This document shows positions 43,254 through 53,150 of a DNA stretch of 64,000 nt, piece by piece. Both the position numbers and the translations under genes were made by a program. The DNA lies in assembly GCF_000023905.1 (NCBI RefSeq), contig NC_013192.1, forward strand, positions 1,798,001 through 1,862,000. Reading direction: 5' to 3'. The notes below the pieces were generated by a model. The model made no database searches and had not been told where the DNA came from. It saw only the letters and a list, made by a program, of their open reading frames with translations. The stretch comes from Leptotrichia buccalis C-1013-b. GTDB taxonomy: Bacteria; Fusobacteriota; Fusobacteriia; Fusobacteriales; Leptotrichiaceae. How positions within the stretch are numbered: position 1 is the stretch's first letter; each line of letters opens with the position of its first letter.

Positions 43254-43339
43254 TTTACACCTACTTTTCTTCTTATTTTTTATTTATTTCTTTTTAGAAA
43301 AAACTTTCTATTTATTTTATCATAATTATAAAAAAAGTC

Positions 43340-43372
43340 AATAATAAAAGACGATTCAAATATAAATCGCCT
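43340..43372 (-). terminator. Terminator after tgt
   Basis: AGGCGATT and AATCGTCT on the minus strand pair around TATATTTG, followed by TTTTATTATT. It is a near copy of the hairpin at 40138-40175, so a terminator module seems to have been duplicated. Confidence 0.6.
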
Positions 43373-43397
43373 CAAAATTACAATTTTTTATTTAATC

Positions 43398-44600
<1,203 letters not shown>

Positions 44601-44610
44601 TTAAATTCCA

Positions 44611-45372
44611 TTACATTCCATAAATTTTCTTAGCATTTTCAGTAGTTACCCTAATAACTTCCTCTACCGAAATTTCCTTAATTCTAGCTACTTCTTCCGC
44701 TACATATTTTGTATAAACTGGCTCATTCCGTTTCCCTCGAAAAGGCACAGGTGTCAAATACGGACAATCTGTTTCCAGAACAATTTTTTCCAAAGGCAAT
44801 TCCTTCACAAGCTCCTTCGTCTTTTTATTATTTTTAAACGTCAAAGTACCACCAATTCCTAAGTAATACCTATCCAAAAACGGCTTTGCTGCTTCTAAAG
44901 AACCTGGATAACAGTGCAAAATCCCGCCAACATTTTTATAATCCTTCAAAACATCAAGTGTATCCTGTAAAGCCTCTCTTGTATGGATAACAACTGGTTT
45001 TTTTACTCTTTCTGCTAGTTCCATCTGCTTTCTAAATCCAGCAATCTGAACATCCTTCGGATCTTCCATCCAGTGATAATCCAGCCCAATTTCCCCAATC
45101 GCAACAACCTTTTTCTCAGTCAATGCTAATCTTTCGAGTTCTTTTTCTACTTCATCATTATATTTTTTTATATCCACAGGATGAACTCCAATTACCGCAT
45201 TCACAAACGAATATCTATTCGCAAGTTCAATGCTTTTAAGTGAACTTTCTAAATCAAACCCAATGCTCACAATCCCTTCCAGCTCATCTTCAATCCTTTT
45301 CATCACATCATCAAAATCATTTTCAAACTGTTTATCATAAATATGCGTATGCGTATCAATTATTTTACTCAT
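44611..45372 (-). CDS. tatD: TatD-family metal-dependent deoxyribonuclease
   Basis: 253 residues, TIM-barrel amidohydrolase fold. HTHIYD (metal His pair), GEIGLDYH (Glu ligand), VIHTREA, LHCYPGS and ETDCPYLTPVPFRG are the full TatD signature. Proposed 3'-5' exonuclease or D-aminoacyl-type hydrolase roles are known for the family. Probably co-transcribed with tgt. Confidence 0.92.
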   Translation of the reverse strand: MSKIIDTHTHIYDKQFENDFDDVMKRIEDELEGIVSIGFDLESSLKSIELANRYSFVNAVIGVHPVDIKKYNDEVEKELERLALTEKKVVAIGEIGLDYHWMEDPKDVQIAGFRKQMELAERVKKPVVIHTREALQDTLDVLKDYKNVGGILHCYPGSLEAAKPFLDRYYLGIGGTLTFKNNKKTKELVKELPLEKIVLETDCPYLTPVPFRGKRNEPVYTKYVAEEVARIKEISVEEVIRVTTENAKKIYGM

Positions 45373-45424
45373 TTTAATAAGATAAAGTTATTCCAAAATT
45401 TCAGAATAACTTCATTTCCTTTCT

Positions 45425-46129
45425 TTATTGTTCATTTAAATTATTTTCTAAATTTTCAAACACAGAATTAAATATATCAAAACCATCACTTTCTAATATT
45501 TCTTCATTTTTATATTCCCATTCTTTTTTCTTTTTTTCCAAAATCATTTTCGTTTTCTCAGTCATATATTCAAATTGATTATTTTCCAATCTTTTTAGCA
45601 TTTCATTTCGAGATTCATATAAAATTATTACATTTGCTTTCAGTCTTTCTTCATCGGATAATTTTTGAATTTTTTCTTTATCCAATTTATATCCCAATTC
45701 TTTCGAAATCTTGTCTTCTAACATTTTATTAAATTCTTCAGAAAACATAATTTTAAAAATATTCGGTGATTTTTCTGTATAAATTATTTCTACTTTATTT
45801 TTTGAAATAAAATTAATTTTTTCAATTTCATAAATTGTTTTTTCATAAACTTTGTTATTCATCAAAACATCGGGTACATTCACTTTAAAATTTTTTTCAC
45901 CTGTTTCCAAATTAGTATTTTCCGAATATTCAATACCCTTATTTTTACTTTCTATCCTATCTGAAATTTCTTTATTAAAAACTTCAACAATTTTTTCACT
46001 TTGATTTTTCATTTCCTCTTCTGATAATTTTAAACTCTTATTTTTCTTAATTTCAAAATTTTCTTTTTTTAATTCAAATGAAAAATTTAACGAAAAAATA
46101 ACCAAAAATAAAATCAGTATTTTTTTCAT
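45425..46129 (-). CDS. Secreted hypothetical protein
   Basis: 234 residues. Signal peptide MKKILILFLVIFSLNFSF, then a highly charged, mostly helical Lys/Glu-rich protein (KKKKEWEYKNEEILESDGFD). No domain recognised. Probably periplasmic. Confidence 0.68.
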   Translation of the reverse strand: MKKILILFLVIFSLNFSFELKKENFEIKKNKSLKLSEEEMKNQSEKIVEVFNKEISDRIESKNKGIEYSENTNLETGEKNFKVNVPDVLMNNKVYEKTIYEIEKINFISKNKVEIIYTEKSPNIFKIMFSEEFNKMLEDKISKELGYKLDKEKIQKLSDEERLKANVIILYESRNEMLKRLENNQFEYMTEKTKMILEKKKKEWEYKNEEILESDGFDIFNSVFENLENNLNEQ

Positions 46130-46258
46130 AAAACTCCTTTTTTACAAACAATAAAAATAATAAAAAAGTAAACTCAAGAATTATATTTTTTATGTTGTGT
46201 ATTTTAACTAATTAATCTGAATAAAAATTTCAGTATATCTAAATTTTCTTATCCAAAC

Positions 46259-46693
46259 TTATTTCAATTTTTCATATCTTTTAGATAATTCAATCGCTCT
46301 ATCTTTAGTAGAATTAATTAGAGATCCTGTATACTCCAAACCATAACCCGTTCCACAAAGTTTGTTTCCATTTACAGTTTCACAAAATCTATCTGCCGCT
46401 TCTTCTGCCGCTCTTTCTTTTCTTTTTATCCATGCTTTTTCTTCATTTCTAAGTTTCAATTGTTCTTTTTTTGACAATTTTGACATTAACAATTTATAAA
46501 CTTTATTTAATTCATTATCCCAACCCTTGAAAATTGCCACAGCTGCTTCTTTCATTTCGACATTGCTTCCTCCAAAGGAATCCTCTACACTTTTCTCTTT
46601 AATTTCCATTCTATTAATCATATCACTCGTATAACCAGAAAAACTGCTAACTGAAACCATTAAACTTGCAACCAAAATCATTACTTTTTTCAT
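46259..46693 (-). CDS. LprI/DUF1311-type secreted protein
   Basis: 144 residues. Signal peptide (about 1-18) followed by the DUF1311 core: GWDNELNKVYKLLMSKLSKK then LRNEEKAWIKRKE, with two cysteines in RFCETVNGNKLCGTG. The family includes the lysozyme inhibitor LprI, so a periplasmic role against host lysozyme is possible but not shown. Confidence 0.85.
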   Translation of the reverse strand: MKKVMILVASLMVSVSSFSGYTSDMINRMEIKEKSVEDSFGGSNVEMKEAAVAIFKGWDNELNKVYKLLMSKLSKKEQLKLRNEEKAWIKRKERAAEEAADRFCETVNGNKLCGTGYGLEYTGSLINSTKDRAIELSKRYEKLK

Positions 46694-46755
46694 AAAAAAT
46701 CTCTCCTTTTTATTTTCAAAATCAAACTTAAAAATTATAATCTTTCAATTTTATT

Positions 46756-47298
46756 TTATTCCACTGCAATTCCATTTTCCCTAAATTCATCCAGTAATTC
46801 CTCATCACAGCAAGCGATAAAAATCACCTTTTTCAAATTTTTTAATTTCTCAAACCCTTTTACACTATGTGTCTGAAATAAATAATCTTCTCCATCCCAA
46901 TTTGGACAAAGAATACCATAAATTTCAAGCCCACCATCAAAACAAATTTCATCTACTTTTTCCAAGTCCTCTGCCGTCAATTTCACATTTTCCAAAAATT
47001 TTAAAATCGGCTCAACTATAATTGGATTAACAAAATTTCCTATTTCAAAAACATAATCATCATATTTTTCTTCTAATTTTTCAGTCAATTTTTCAAATTC
47101 TTCAACAAAACTTGCATTTTTCCCAAGCAAAGTTTCCAAAACAACCAGCTTAAATCTAAAATCTTCAAACATTCCACTTTTATCAACCATTTCGTAATCG
47201 TCAGGATAAAATTCTCCAAAATCCTCTTCTTCAAATTCATCCATTTCCGATTTTCTCACAAACTCTTCAATATTTTCTTCTTTTAAAATGTAAGGCAT
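46756..47298 (-). CDS. DUF6892-like protein
   Basis: 180 residues, acidic, soluble. ICFDGGLEIYGILCPNWDGE then DYLFQTHSVKGFEKLKNLK resembles the DUF6892 core, and the N-terminal half (FEDFRFKLVVLETLLGKN) fits too. Function unknown; such proteins often accompany immunity-like gene sets. Confidence 0.55.
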   Translation of the reverse strand: MPYILKEENIEEFVRKSEMDEFEEEDFGEFYPDDYEMVDKSGMFEDFRFKLVVLETLLGKNASFVEEFEKLTEKLEEKYDDYVFEIGNFVNPIIVEPILKFLENVKLTAEDLEKVDEICFDGGLEIYGILCPNWDGEDYLFQTHSVKGFEKLKNLKKVIFIACCDEELLDEFRENGIAVE

Positions 47299-47459
47299 TT
47301 CTTTCTCCTAATTCATTAATTATTAAATCGTAAATCCATTAAAATTCTTTATTTTGAGTTATTTTATTTCCATAATACTTAGATTCAAATTTAAGATATG
47401 CCTGAAAACAATCAAAATAAAATTATTAGGAATATTTTAAGACACATCAAAATATTTAC

Positions 47460-47939
47460 TTATTCAGGATAATTTAAATTTTCTTCTCCCAAATTCTCCA
47501 GCGTTTCCTCCAAATATTTCTTAGCCTCAAAATTAGCCATTGGCAAGTTTTGATCTAAATAATTTCCACATTCAATCGCAGTCGCTCCTGGGATTGCTCC
47601 TTTAAATTCTGCCATAAATTTGTAAAGTTCCTTCATTAAGTCAACAATGTCCTTTGATTCCAATTTTCCTTTTAGGATAAGATAAAATCCTGTTCTGCAG
47701 CCCATAGGCCCAAAATATACAATTTCATCTTTCCAAGTTGGATGATTTCTCAAGAAAGTCGCTCCCAAATGCTCCATTGTATGAAGTTCTGCGATGTTTA
47801 TTACTGGCTCTCTATTTGGTAATTTCATTCTTATATCAAAACTTGTCAAATAATTTCCATTAACTTCGTCTATTCTTGACACATAAATTCCTCTGTTTAA
47901 TCTGATGTGATCTACTGTAAAACTTGCTATTCTTTCCAT
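47460..47939 (-). CDS. luxS: S-ribosylhomocysteine lyase (autoinducer-2 synthase)
   Basis: 159 residues from the ATG at 47939, eight bases after AAGGAAG (a GTG at 47948 overlaps that site and is less likely). Metal ligands His53 and His57 (HTMEH) and the distal Cys (IECGNY), plus catalytic Glu56 and Cys81 (GPMGCRTG), are intact. It splits S-ribosylhomocysteine to homocysteine and the AI-2 precursor. Confidence 0.97.
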   Translation of the reverse strand: MERIASFTVDHIRLNRGIYVSRIDEVNGNYLTSFDIRMKLPNREPVINIAELHTMEHLGATFLRNHPTWKDEIVYFGPMGCRTGFYLILKGKLESKDIVDLMKELYKFMAEFKGAIPGATAIECGNYLDQNLPMANFEAKKYLEETLENLGEENLNYPE

Positions 47940-47997
47940 ACTTTTCACTTCCTTTTTATATTTTTATTTTCTATATTTTTTCAAATTTTTAAGTTAT

Positions 47998-48924
47998 TTA
48001 TCTTTGCACTTTTATTGAAGATTCTATCAATAAGTCCAATGTTTGTGCGTAATCATAACCTTTTGAAGCTGTACTTTTTGGCAATAAGCTGGCAGATGTC
48101 ATTCCAGGCGATGTGTTTACTTCCATAAAATATGGTGTTTCTTCATTTACCACCATAAAATCTATTCTTGCAAATCCTTCACATTTTAGTCCGTAATAAC
48201 TGTCTTTTGCAAATTTATTAATTTCAGCCTGCACTTCTTCAGGAAATTCAAATACATATTCATTTGCTCCACCTTTTGCATATTTTGATTCATAGTCAAA
48301 GTAATCTCCTGCAAGAGCCTCAATTCTTATTGTTGGAAAAACTTTCCCATCAATCACAGGCACACTGATTTCCACACCATGCAGAACTTCCTCAATCAAA
48401 GCCTCCTTATCCATTCCAAATACAAGTTCCAGCCCTTTTTCAAGTTCTTCCTGATTTTCCACAAAACTTACTCCAATGCTCGAACCACCACTATTAGGCT
48501 TTACTACAACACGATTTCCCAATTCTTTTTTTATTGTCTCAAAGTCAACTGTTTCGCCTACACGTACGCTTTTCCATTTTGCAATTCTAACTCCATATCC
48601 AGCCACAATTCTTTTTGAAAATTCCTTATCCATGCAAACAGCGCTCGACATTACTCCAGGCCCGCTGTAAGCCACTCCCAGACTTTGCAAAATCGCCTGT
48701 ATTCTTCCATCTTCCCCAAACACACCGTGCAAAGCGATATAAACAAAATCCAGATTCAATTCTTTCACTTTCTCAAAAACTTCCTTTTCTGAATCAATCA
48801 CAATATCAAAAACCTCATATTTATCTCTATTCAAGTTTGCTACAATTTCACTTCCTGTCTTTAAAGAAACTTCTCTTTCAGTTGAAACTCCACCACGTAT
48901 TACTCCTACTCTTAATTTTGACAT
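47998..48924 (-). CDS. ddl: D-alanine--D-alanine ligase
   Basis: 308 residues from the ATG at 48924 behind GGAAAGGAAG; a longer frame to 48975 adds a non-family extension. ATP-grasp enzyme of peptidoglycan synthesis. GGVSTEREVSL (about 9-19), ALHGVFGEDG, VVKPNSGGSSIGV and MEVNTSPGMT are present. The position that sets D-Ala versus D-lactate use is Tyr-Ser-Gly-type (VAYSGPGV), as in normal Ddl. Confidence 0.96.
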   Translation of the reverse strand: MSKLRVGVIRGGVSTEREVSLKTGSEIVANLNRDKYEVFDIVIDSEKEVFEKVKELNLDFVYIALHGVFGEDGRIQAILQSLGVAYSGPGVMSSAVCMDKEFSKRIVAGYGVRIAKWKSVRVGETVDFETIKKELGNRVVVKPNSGGSSIGVSFVENQEELEKGLELVFGMDKEALIEEVLHGVEISVPVIDGKVFPTIRIEALAGDYFDYESKYAKGGANEYVFEFPEEVQAEINKFAKDSYYGLKCEGFARIDFMVVNEETPYFMEVNTSPGMTSASLLPKSTASKGYDYAQTLDLLIESSIKVQR

Positions 48925-49026
48925 TTTCTCTTCCTTTCCAGTTTTTTTATTATCAATGATAATCAAAATATTCACTTTTTATATTCTTGAAAAAGTCGAA
49001 ATTATATTTTACTTATTCAATAACAA

Positions 49027-49045
49027 AAGGGCTTAACCTCTTGAT
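49027..49045. repeat. GGG/CC intergenic hairpin (imperfect)
   Basis: AAGGGCTTAACCTCTTG between hslO and ddl, followed by ATAAACAG. A weaker member of the element family at 10518 and 33266. Confidence 0.3.
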
Positions 49046-49083
49046 AAACAGTATAAACTTATATAATTTCAATCAAGTTTATT

Positions 49084-50022
49084 TTATAAATTTTTAAAAT
49101 CTTCTTTTCCAAAATCATATTTTTTACCGCAAAAATGGCATTCTACCTGAATTTTGCCTTCCTCTTCCAGAATTTTATCAATTTCTTCTTTTCCAAGCGT
49201 GATTAATCCCTTATAAAACTTTTCTTTAGTGCAATTACATTTATACTCCAGCTCTGATTTTTCCAAAATTTCAAAATCTTCCACATAAACCTTTTTATGA
49301 GCACCATCAACATCTGTCTCTTCCTCAAATACCGAAATATCTTCATAAAGCAGTTCCACAATCTGCTCAAGGCTCATTCCACCTTCTAAAAGTTCTGTAA
49401 TCGTCCTAATCTGCTGTAATTTATTTTCCAGTTTATCAATAAATCCGTCTTCCACACCTGGCAACAGCTGTATCAAATAACCTCCAGCCCTTTTTACTTC
49501 TCCATTTTCATCCAGTTTTACACCAAGTGCGACAACTGATTTTATCTGCTCTGACAAAAGAAAATAATGAGCAATAATATCTGCAATATCCTCTTCATTT
49601 ATTTTTATAACGCCAGAAAATGGATCTCTTAGTCCCAAGTCTTTTATAACTTGCATCGTCCCATTTCCAATAAATCTCACTTGCCCAGTTTCATCTTTTA
49701 TAAAATTTCCATTCTCGTCAATTATCTGATGAAATTTCTCTTCAGGATTTCCAATATAACCTTTTACTTCCCCTTTCATATTCCCAGTTGCAAGCATATT
49801 TCCATAAGGTCCGTCTCCATCTACTCTAACTGTTACCAAATCCTTCTCATTTTTCAAATCTTTACCCATCATAGCCGTTGCTGTCAACAACTTACCAAAA
49901 ACAGTCGTTGCTATCGGATCAAGTCCATGTACTTTCTTGGCCTCTTTTACAAGTTCTGTAGTATCACAGACAAAAAACCTCGCACATTTGCTTGTTCCTC
50001 TAATTATTTCTGATTTTCCCAT
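49084..50022 (-). CDS. hslO: Hsp33 redox-regulated chaperone
   Basis: 312 residues. The N-terminal domain has GKLLTATAMMG and DGDGPYGNMLATG. The C-terminal redox switch holds the zinc-binding pair CNC and CHFC separated by about 30 residues. Oxidation of these cysteines unfolds the switch and activates holdase function. Apparently monocistronic. Confidence 0.95.
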   Translation of the reverse strand: MGKSEIIRGTSKCARFFVCDTTELVKEAKKVHGLDPIATTVFGKLLTATAMMGKDLKNEKDLVTVRVDGDGPYGNMLATGNMKGEVKGYIGNPEEKFHQIIDENGNFIKDETGQVRFIGNGTMQVIKDLGLRDPFSGVIKINEEDIADIIAHYFLLSEQIKSVVALGVKLDENGEVKRAGGYLIQLLPGVEDGFIDKLENKLQQIRTITELLEGGMSLEQIVELLYEDISVFEEETDVDGAHKKVYVEDFEILEKSELEYKCNCTKEKFYKGLITLGKEEIDKILEEEGKIQVECHFCGKKYDFGKEDFKNL

Positions 50023-50257
50023 ATTTTTTCTAACATCCTTCTTTATTTTAAAATTATAATTATTCTACTCAAAATCAAATTAACTTAATTTTCGTCAGCC
50101 CAATTTCAATTTAATTCAAGCATATTTTTAAAAATTACATTACTAGAATATCACATTCTATACAAAAAAACAAGATAATTCATTTTTCATCAAAATTCAA
50201 AAATTTTAACAAAAAAAATACCACCATTTAAACCAACAGCAGTATTTCGCATTCTAA

Positions 50258-50845
50258 TCAATTTTTCCTATCCAATTTCATCATCATAACAACCAATCCA
50301 TCTTTAGAAATTAAATTATCTATCTTCTCAAAGCCAAATTTTTTATAAAAATCTATAAGTTTCTCTGAATTTCTACATTCCAACCAAACATATTTTGCAT
50401 TTATCAATTCCTTTGCTTCCAGCAATAACTCAAAAGCAAGTGATAATAAAAAATTCCCTTTTATTTGTTCACTTTCTGATAAATTAAAATTTTTCCCTAG
50501 TTGTCCTAATAAATAACTATTTACCAAGTAAAATCCATTACCGACCTTCTGTCCACTTTGCATTAATTTCTTTTGTTTACTATTACTTAAATTTTCAAAT
50601 CTTTCATTCGGTAATATTAAACTTTTATTTGCTACTGAAAAATAACCTAACAAAGTATCATTATTATCAAAAATCAAATGTGTTGTTGAAATAGAACTTT
50701 TCTCAAAAAATATTGCTTTATTATGTAAAAAATCTTCTACATTATTATTTTTTCTACTACTAAATGTATTCAAAATATTTTCTTTTACATATTCTTCTGT
50801 ATCATACTTCAACAAATCATTTATTGACAATCTTGATATTTTCAT
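50258..50845 (-). CDS. GNAT-family acetyltransferase, possible toxin
   Basis: 195 residues. Motif B is clear near the end (YVWLECRNSEKLIDFYKKFG then FEKI) and a preceding helix (GNFLLSLAFELLLEAKE) fits motif A, although the Q/RxxGxG pyrophosphate loop is degenerate (SESEQIKGN). It has an N-terminal extension like TacT/AtaT-type proteins that acetylate aminoacyl-tRNA. It overlaps a 55-residue gene by 4 bases (ATGA), the antitoxin-then-toxin order. Toxin identity is inferred from layout. Confidence 0.7.
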   Translation of the reverse strand: MKISRLSINDLLKYDTEEYVKENILNTFSSRKNNNVEDFLHNKAIFFEKSSISTTHLIFDNNDTLLGYFSVANKSLILPNERFENLSNSKQKKLMQSGQKVGNGFYLVNSYLLGQLGKNFNLSESEQIKGNFLLSLAFELLLEAKELINAKYVWLECRNSEKLIDFYKKFGFEKIDNLISKDGLVVMMMKLDRKN

Positions 50846-51009
50846 CTTTTCTTATCCAATATTCTTCTAATTCTTTTTTCATCTGTTATTTTTTCAGCTT
50901 TTACACCTGTTAATTCTGGTTTTCTGTCATTCTCCAATGCTTTTATTAAACCATCTATTTCCTTCTCGGTTTTAAACTCTGGCAATCTTAAAAAACTTGA
51001 TGTAGCCAT
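50842..51009 (-). CDS. 55-residue protein, candidate antitoxin of the GNAT pair
   Basis: A short gene with a GGGAGGAAT site: MATSSFLRLPEFKTEKEIDG, then LIKALENDRKPELTGVKAEK and ITDEKRIRRILDKKR. Helical and highly charged; no ribbon-helix-helix motif is obvious and it is shorter than usual DUF1778 antitoxins. Its TGA overlaps the GNAT ATG. Tight coupling and small size suggest an antitoxin or a regulatory partner. Confidence 0.65.
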   Translation of the reverse strand: MATSSFLRLPEFKTEKEIDGLIKALENDRKPELTGVKAEKITDEKRIRRILDKKR

Positions 51010-51211
51010 TTTTATTCCTCCCTTTTTTATTTTTTACACTATAATTATACAATAAAAATATTTAAAAATCAACTTTTTTTAATTTTATTTTAATACTAAA
51101 CCCCATTTAAATAACGAAATTATTACAAACTTTTCTAATAAAGGATATAAATCTAATATTTTCAAATAATTAAAATATAATTTTCATTTTTCAAACGATT
51201 CTAGTATAAAT

Positions 51212-51256
51212 AAAAAACAACCAAACTCACTTATAAAAGTAAAAGAATGATTGTTT
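51212..51256 (-). terminator. Terminator of the lipoprotein gene
   Basis: On the minus strand AAACAATCA and TGGTTGTTT pair (one G-T), with an inner ACTT/AAGT stem, and are followed by TTTTATTTA. Confidence 0.65.
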
Positions 51257-51276
51257 CACTTAATAATTAAATTATT

Positions 51277-51921
51277 TTATTTTTTCTGATTTCTAAGTTC
51301 TTCTGGTTTTTGCGATAGTCCTGTTGAAGGTCCTGTTTCTGGTAATTCTACTGCTTCTTCTTTAGGCATTCCTAAAGTATTTAAATTTGATAATGTTGTA
51401 TTTAATTTCCCAAGTAATACATCAATATTTTCAGCTGTTACTACTATTTTTTCTCCATCTGCGGTCTTTTTGACAACGAACTGTGTTGTATATTTTGATT
51501 TTGGTTTGTTCTTGGATTCTAATTCCTCTTTTAGCACTTCTTCAACTGATAAAGGTCTTTTTGAATCATCTTTTGAAAAAGCTCCTTTAACCATATTTTG
51601 GAAAACTTGTAAAAACACCTTCTGCATATCTACATTTTTTATTTCCACAGTTACAATTGATGTTTCATCATCTTGTTTCTCAGTTTTGACTATTTTGTAC
51701 TCAATGTTTTTTAATAGGGTCTTAAAAAGAAATTTCTGAATTTCATTATTGTATCCTGCTTCCATATTTGCTTTAAAACTTTCATCACTTGTATATTTTG
51801 CCGCCTCATTAAATTTTTCAGCTTTTACATTGTCAATAAATTTTGAAACTGTTTTATCAGGTCCAGAACCACAGCTAACTACGAATAAAAACATTAACAT
51901 TCCTAGTAATATCTTTTTCAT
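51277..51921 (-). CDS. Secreted lipoprotein, DUF4878/DUF5105-like
   Basis: 214 residues. Lipoprotein signal peptide with lipobox VVSC (Cys17). The mature part (KTVSKFIDNVKAEKFNEAAK, then TSDESF) has the NTF2-like layout of DUF4878/DUF5105 lipoproteins, then an unstructured Pro/Gly-rich tail. Function unknown. It has its own terminator and stands between the lpxD end and the GNAT pair. Confidence 0.75.
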   Translation of the reverse strand: MKKILLGMLMFLFVVSCGSGPDKTVSKFIDNVKAEKFNEAAKYTSDESFKANMEAGYNNEIQKFLFKTLLKNIEYKIVKTEKQDDETSIVTVEIKNVDMQKVFLQVFQNMVKGAFSKDDSKRPLSVEEVLKEELESKNKPKSKYTTQFVVKKTADGEKIVVTAENIDVLLGKLNTTLSNLNTLGMPKEEAVELPETGPSTGLSQKPEELRNQKK

Positions 51922-52060
51922 TCATAACTCCCTTCTATTTTATTTATAATATTTTTAACTCTTTGTTATTTATTCTACATCATTTGCATTAATAAGTCAA
52001 GAAAGTTTTGAAATTTATATAAAAGATAATGTTAAGAATTTTCTTTATTTTAAATTATTT

Positions 52061-53062
52061 TTATTTTTTTAGCTCTTTTTCTAGTTTTCTCACACGCTTT
52101 ACAAGTTCAGGGACTTTTCCCATAGCCATTTTTACTCTCAGGTCTTCCATATGCTCACGAAGCGGATACCCTGACATCTGTTTTCCATCTGGCACATCAT
52201 TAGTAACTCCCGATTTTGCCGCAATTACTACATTGCTTCCAATTTTTAAATGCCCTGCTACTCCAACTTGCCCTGCAAGAGTTGAATTGTCTCCCACTTC
52301 CACACTTCCAGAAATACCGGTCTGAGCAACAATTAAGCAATTTTCCCCAATTATATCATTGTGGGCAATATGTACTAGGTTGTCTATTTTTGTTCCTTTT
52401 TTTACAATCGTATCTCCAATTGCGCCTCTGTCGACACATGAATTTGCCCCAATTTCAACTTCTTCTCCTAAAATCACGTGTCCAATTTGCTCTATTTTAA
52501 CATTATTTCCATTAACTTTCACAAATCCAAATCCATCTGCTCCAATTACAGCTCCCGGTTGTAAAATCGAGCCTCTCCCAATTTTTGAAAACTCTCTTAT
52601 TGTAACATTTGAATAAATTATACAGTTATCTCCAATTTCTGTTCCTTCAAAAATTGACACATTTGGATAAACTACTACATTTTTTCCAATTTTTACATTA
52701 TGCCCTATATAAGTGTTTATTTTGGAAACATTTGCTGTTTTGTCAATTTTTGCAGAATTTTCTATCTGATTTTCAAATGGCTTTAATTTGGGTTTGAAAT
52801 AATTTAATAGTATTGGCATCAGCTCTCTAGGATTATTTTTTACTACAATAAACGTTTTTTCAGCTGGCAAATTTGGTAAATCTGGTACAATAACAGCACC
52901 TGCATTACATTTTCCAATATTTTTCAGCATTTTCTCATCTGCTGCAAAAGTTAATTCCTTTTCATTTGAATGAAAAAATGGAGCAAGTCTTGTAAAACTC
53001 AATGTGTCATTTCCTCTTATTTCACCATTTATCAGTTTTGAAATTTCTTTTATATCGTACAT
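52061..53062 (-). CDS. lpxD: UDP-3-O-acylglucosamine N-acyltransferase
   Basis: 333 residues. It adds the N-linked hydroxyacyl chain in lipid A synthesis. The N-terminal uridine-binding domain (about 1-100) is followed by left-handed beta-helix hexapeptide repeats ([20 protein letters not shown] and onward) and the catalytic His in VHIAHND (about 235). It shows that the organism makes LPS. Third gene of the tamB-bamA-lpxD set; no skp/ompH gene lies between bamA and lpxD. Confidence 0.95.
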   Translation of the reverse strand: MYDIKEISKLINGEIRGNDTLSFTRLAPFFHSNEKELTFAADEKMLKNIGKCNAGAVIVPDLPNLPAEKTFIVVKNNPRELMPILLNYFKPKLKPFENQIENSAKIDKTANVSKINTYIGHNVKIGKNVVVYPNVSIFEGTEIGDNCIIYSNVTIREFSKIGRGSILQPGAVIGADGFGFVKVNGNNVKIEQIGHVILGEEVEIGANSCVDRGAIGDTIVKKGTKIDNLVHIAHNDIIGENCLIVAQTGISGSVEVGDNSTLAGQVGVAGHLKIGSNVVIAAKSGVTNDVPDGKQMSGYPLREHMEDLRVKMAMGKVPELVKRVRKLEKELKK

Positions 53063-53150
53063 TTTTATCTCTCCTTTTTGCTTTATAAAATTAATAGGGA
53101 CTGAAATTAATCAACCCCTATAATTAAATTTGTATTTAAATTTTTTTAAA

